13,831 nucleotides of DNA, taken from Nitrospiraceae bacterium UBA6905 (GTDB lineage: Bacteria > Nitrospirota > Thermodesulfovibrionia > Thermodesulfovibrionales > UBA6898). Each line of letters opens with the position of its first letter. Positions within the stretch are counted from its first letter, which is position 1. A model generated the notes under the pieces. That model saw only the letters and a program-made list of their open reading frames with translations. It was not told the origin of the DNA and searched no databases. The position numbers and the translations under genes were made by a program. Below, one piece after another: positions 13,463-13,831 of the stretch. The DNA lies in assembly GCA_002451165.1 (NCBI GenBank), contig DKBH01000025.1, positions 25,888 through 39,718 on the forward strand, given 5' to 3'.

Positions 13463-13811
13463 TTTTCCATCTCCTTTTCGTTTTTTTATGACTTCCTCCC
13501 TTTTCTGAAAGAGAAACCTTCATCAGTGGCAGTTAGCCAAAACTCGACAGGCTTTGTTGACTACCTAACTGATAGCATATTATATCTTGGTTGTTAAAAT
13601 TAGATATACCAATGATTAACAACATTCATTACAGCGCATGCTGCCGACAACCAACGAGAACTTTCATCATATGCTCCACGGCATTCTCTGCAGAATATCG
13701 GGAGTGAGAGGTAGACAATATTTGTCTACACTGTTGCGCTTTTCAGGAAGGACTCTTGCCTCATCCTATAGCGAGCACGTATTGATAGCAAAAGGAGGCA
13801 TTCATCATTAA
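13463..13811. other. Promoter region of the SYLF operon, otherwise empty
   Basis: About 350 bases without a gene. On the minus strand TATAAT (complement 13579-13584) is a good -10, but no -35 lies at 16-18 bases. The inverted repeat GTTGTTAA (13590-13597) and TTAACAAC (13616-13623) covers the place where a -35 would be. Between 13624 and 13811 nothing is recognised. Confidence 0.4.
13590..13623. promoter_or_regulatory. 8-bp inverted repeat upstream of the -10 of the SYLF operon
   Basis: GTTGTTAA and TTAACAAC separated by 18 bases, centred about 25 bases above the TATAAT at complement 13579-13584. The spacing of about two and a half helix turns between arm centres and the missing -35 suggest a regulator site, but short A+T-rich repeats also arise by chance. 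Confidence 0.35.
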
Positions 13812-13831
13812 TGGTGGAGCTGATCGGGATC
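13812..13831 (-). tRNA. tRNA-Ala, 3' end only (gene continues past the window)
   Basis: The complement of the last 20 bases is GATCCCGATCAGCTCCACCA: end of the T loop, T-stem 3' strand, acceptor strand CAGCTCC, A73 and encoded CCA. Position 70 is U, matching the G3-U70 pair that marks tRNA-Ala. The remnant at 11853-11897 shares this end and carries the GGC anticodon, so this gene is probably tRNA-Ala(GGC), although its own anticodon lies outside the window. Confidence 0.75.

Noticed and set aside
1..13831. CRISPR array, toxin-antitoxin pair or phage module
   Set aside because: No regularly spaced repeats, no toxin or phage structural signatures, and no integrase were found on either strand.

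Overview
The window looks like a chromosomal piece of a Gram-negative, cytochrome-rich bacterium. Nitrospirota or Desulfobacterota (deltaproteobacterial) relatives fit best. This is inferred from family content (HME-type RND pump, CxxCH cytochrome, DUF5658-like membrane protein, SYLF protein, PAS-like/LuxR regulator), not from any marker gene. By eye the left 9 kb is G+C-richer than the stretch from about 9.4 to 12.3 kb.

Layout. (1) 1-1056: 3' end of a CusA-like heavy-metal RND pump gene. (2) 1457-1972: a secreted coiled-coil protein of unknown function with its own promoter region. (3) 1973-2709: a long non-coding or decayed stretch ending in an extended -10 promoter and a structured leader. 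(4) 2710-8785: a tight four-gene plus-strand operon for a surface polysaccharide: membrane GT2 synthase, NodB-type deacetylase, AlgI-like MBOAT acyltransferase, AlgJ/AlgX-like SGNH acyltransferase. (5) 9147-10842: three minus-strand genes, a 57-residue protein, a PAS-like/LuxR regulator and a DUF5658-like membrane protein. (6) 11352-11708: a very small tetraheme c-type cytochrome. (7) 12378-13462: a two-gene minus-strand operon of exported proteins (SYLF and an unnamed helical family). (8) 13812-13831: the 3' tip of a tRNA-Ala gene that runs off the window.

How the parts work together. In the operon the GT2 protein would polymerise and extrude a glycan, the NodB protein would remove N-acetyl groups in the periplasm, and the MBOAT plus SGNH pair would O-acylate the polymer. 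No outer-membrane exporter or polymer-binding TPR protein is present here. Next to it, the 57-residue gene and the DUF5658 gene carry a nearly identical palindrome (CCTAC-N4-GTAGG) at the same distance upstream of a TTGAC -35 box. They flank the LuxR-type gene on both sides, so a small local regulon is the simplest reading and the most novel-looking signal in the window.

Around the cytochrome and SYLF genes, a 45-base diverged copy of the 3' half of tRNA-Ala(GGC) lies about 1.96 kb from the real tRNA 3' end, in the same orientation. It breaks off at the anticodon loop, which is the typical footprint of tRNA-targeted integration.
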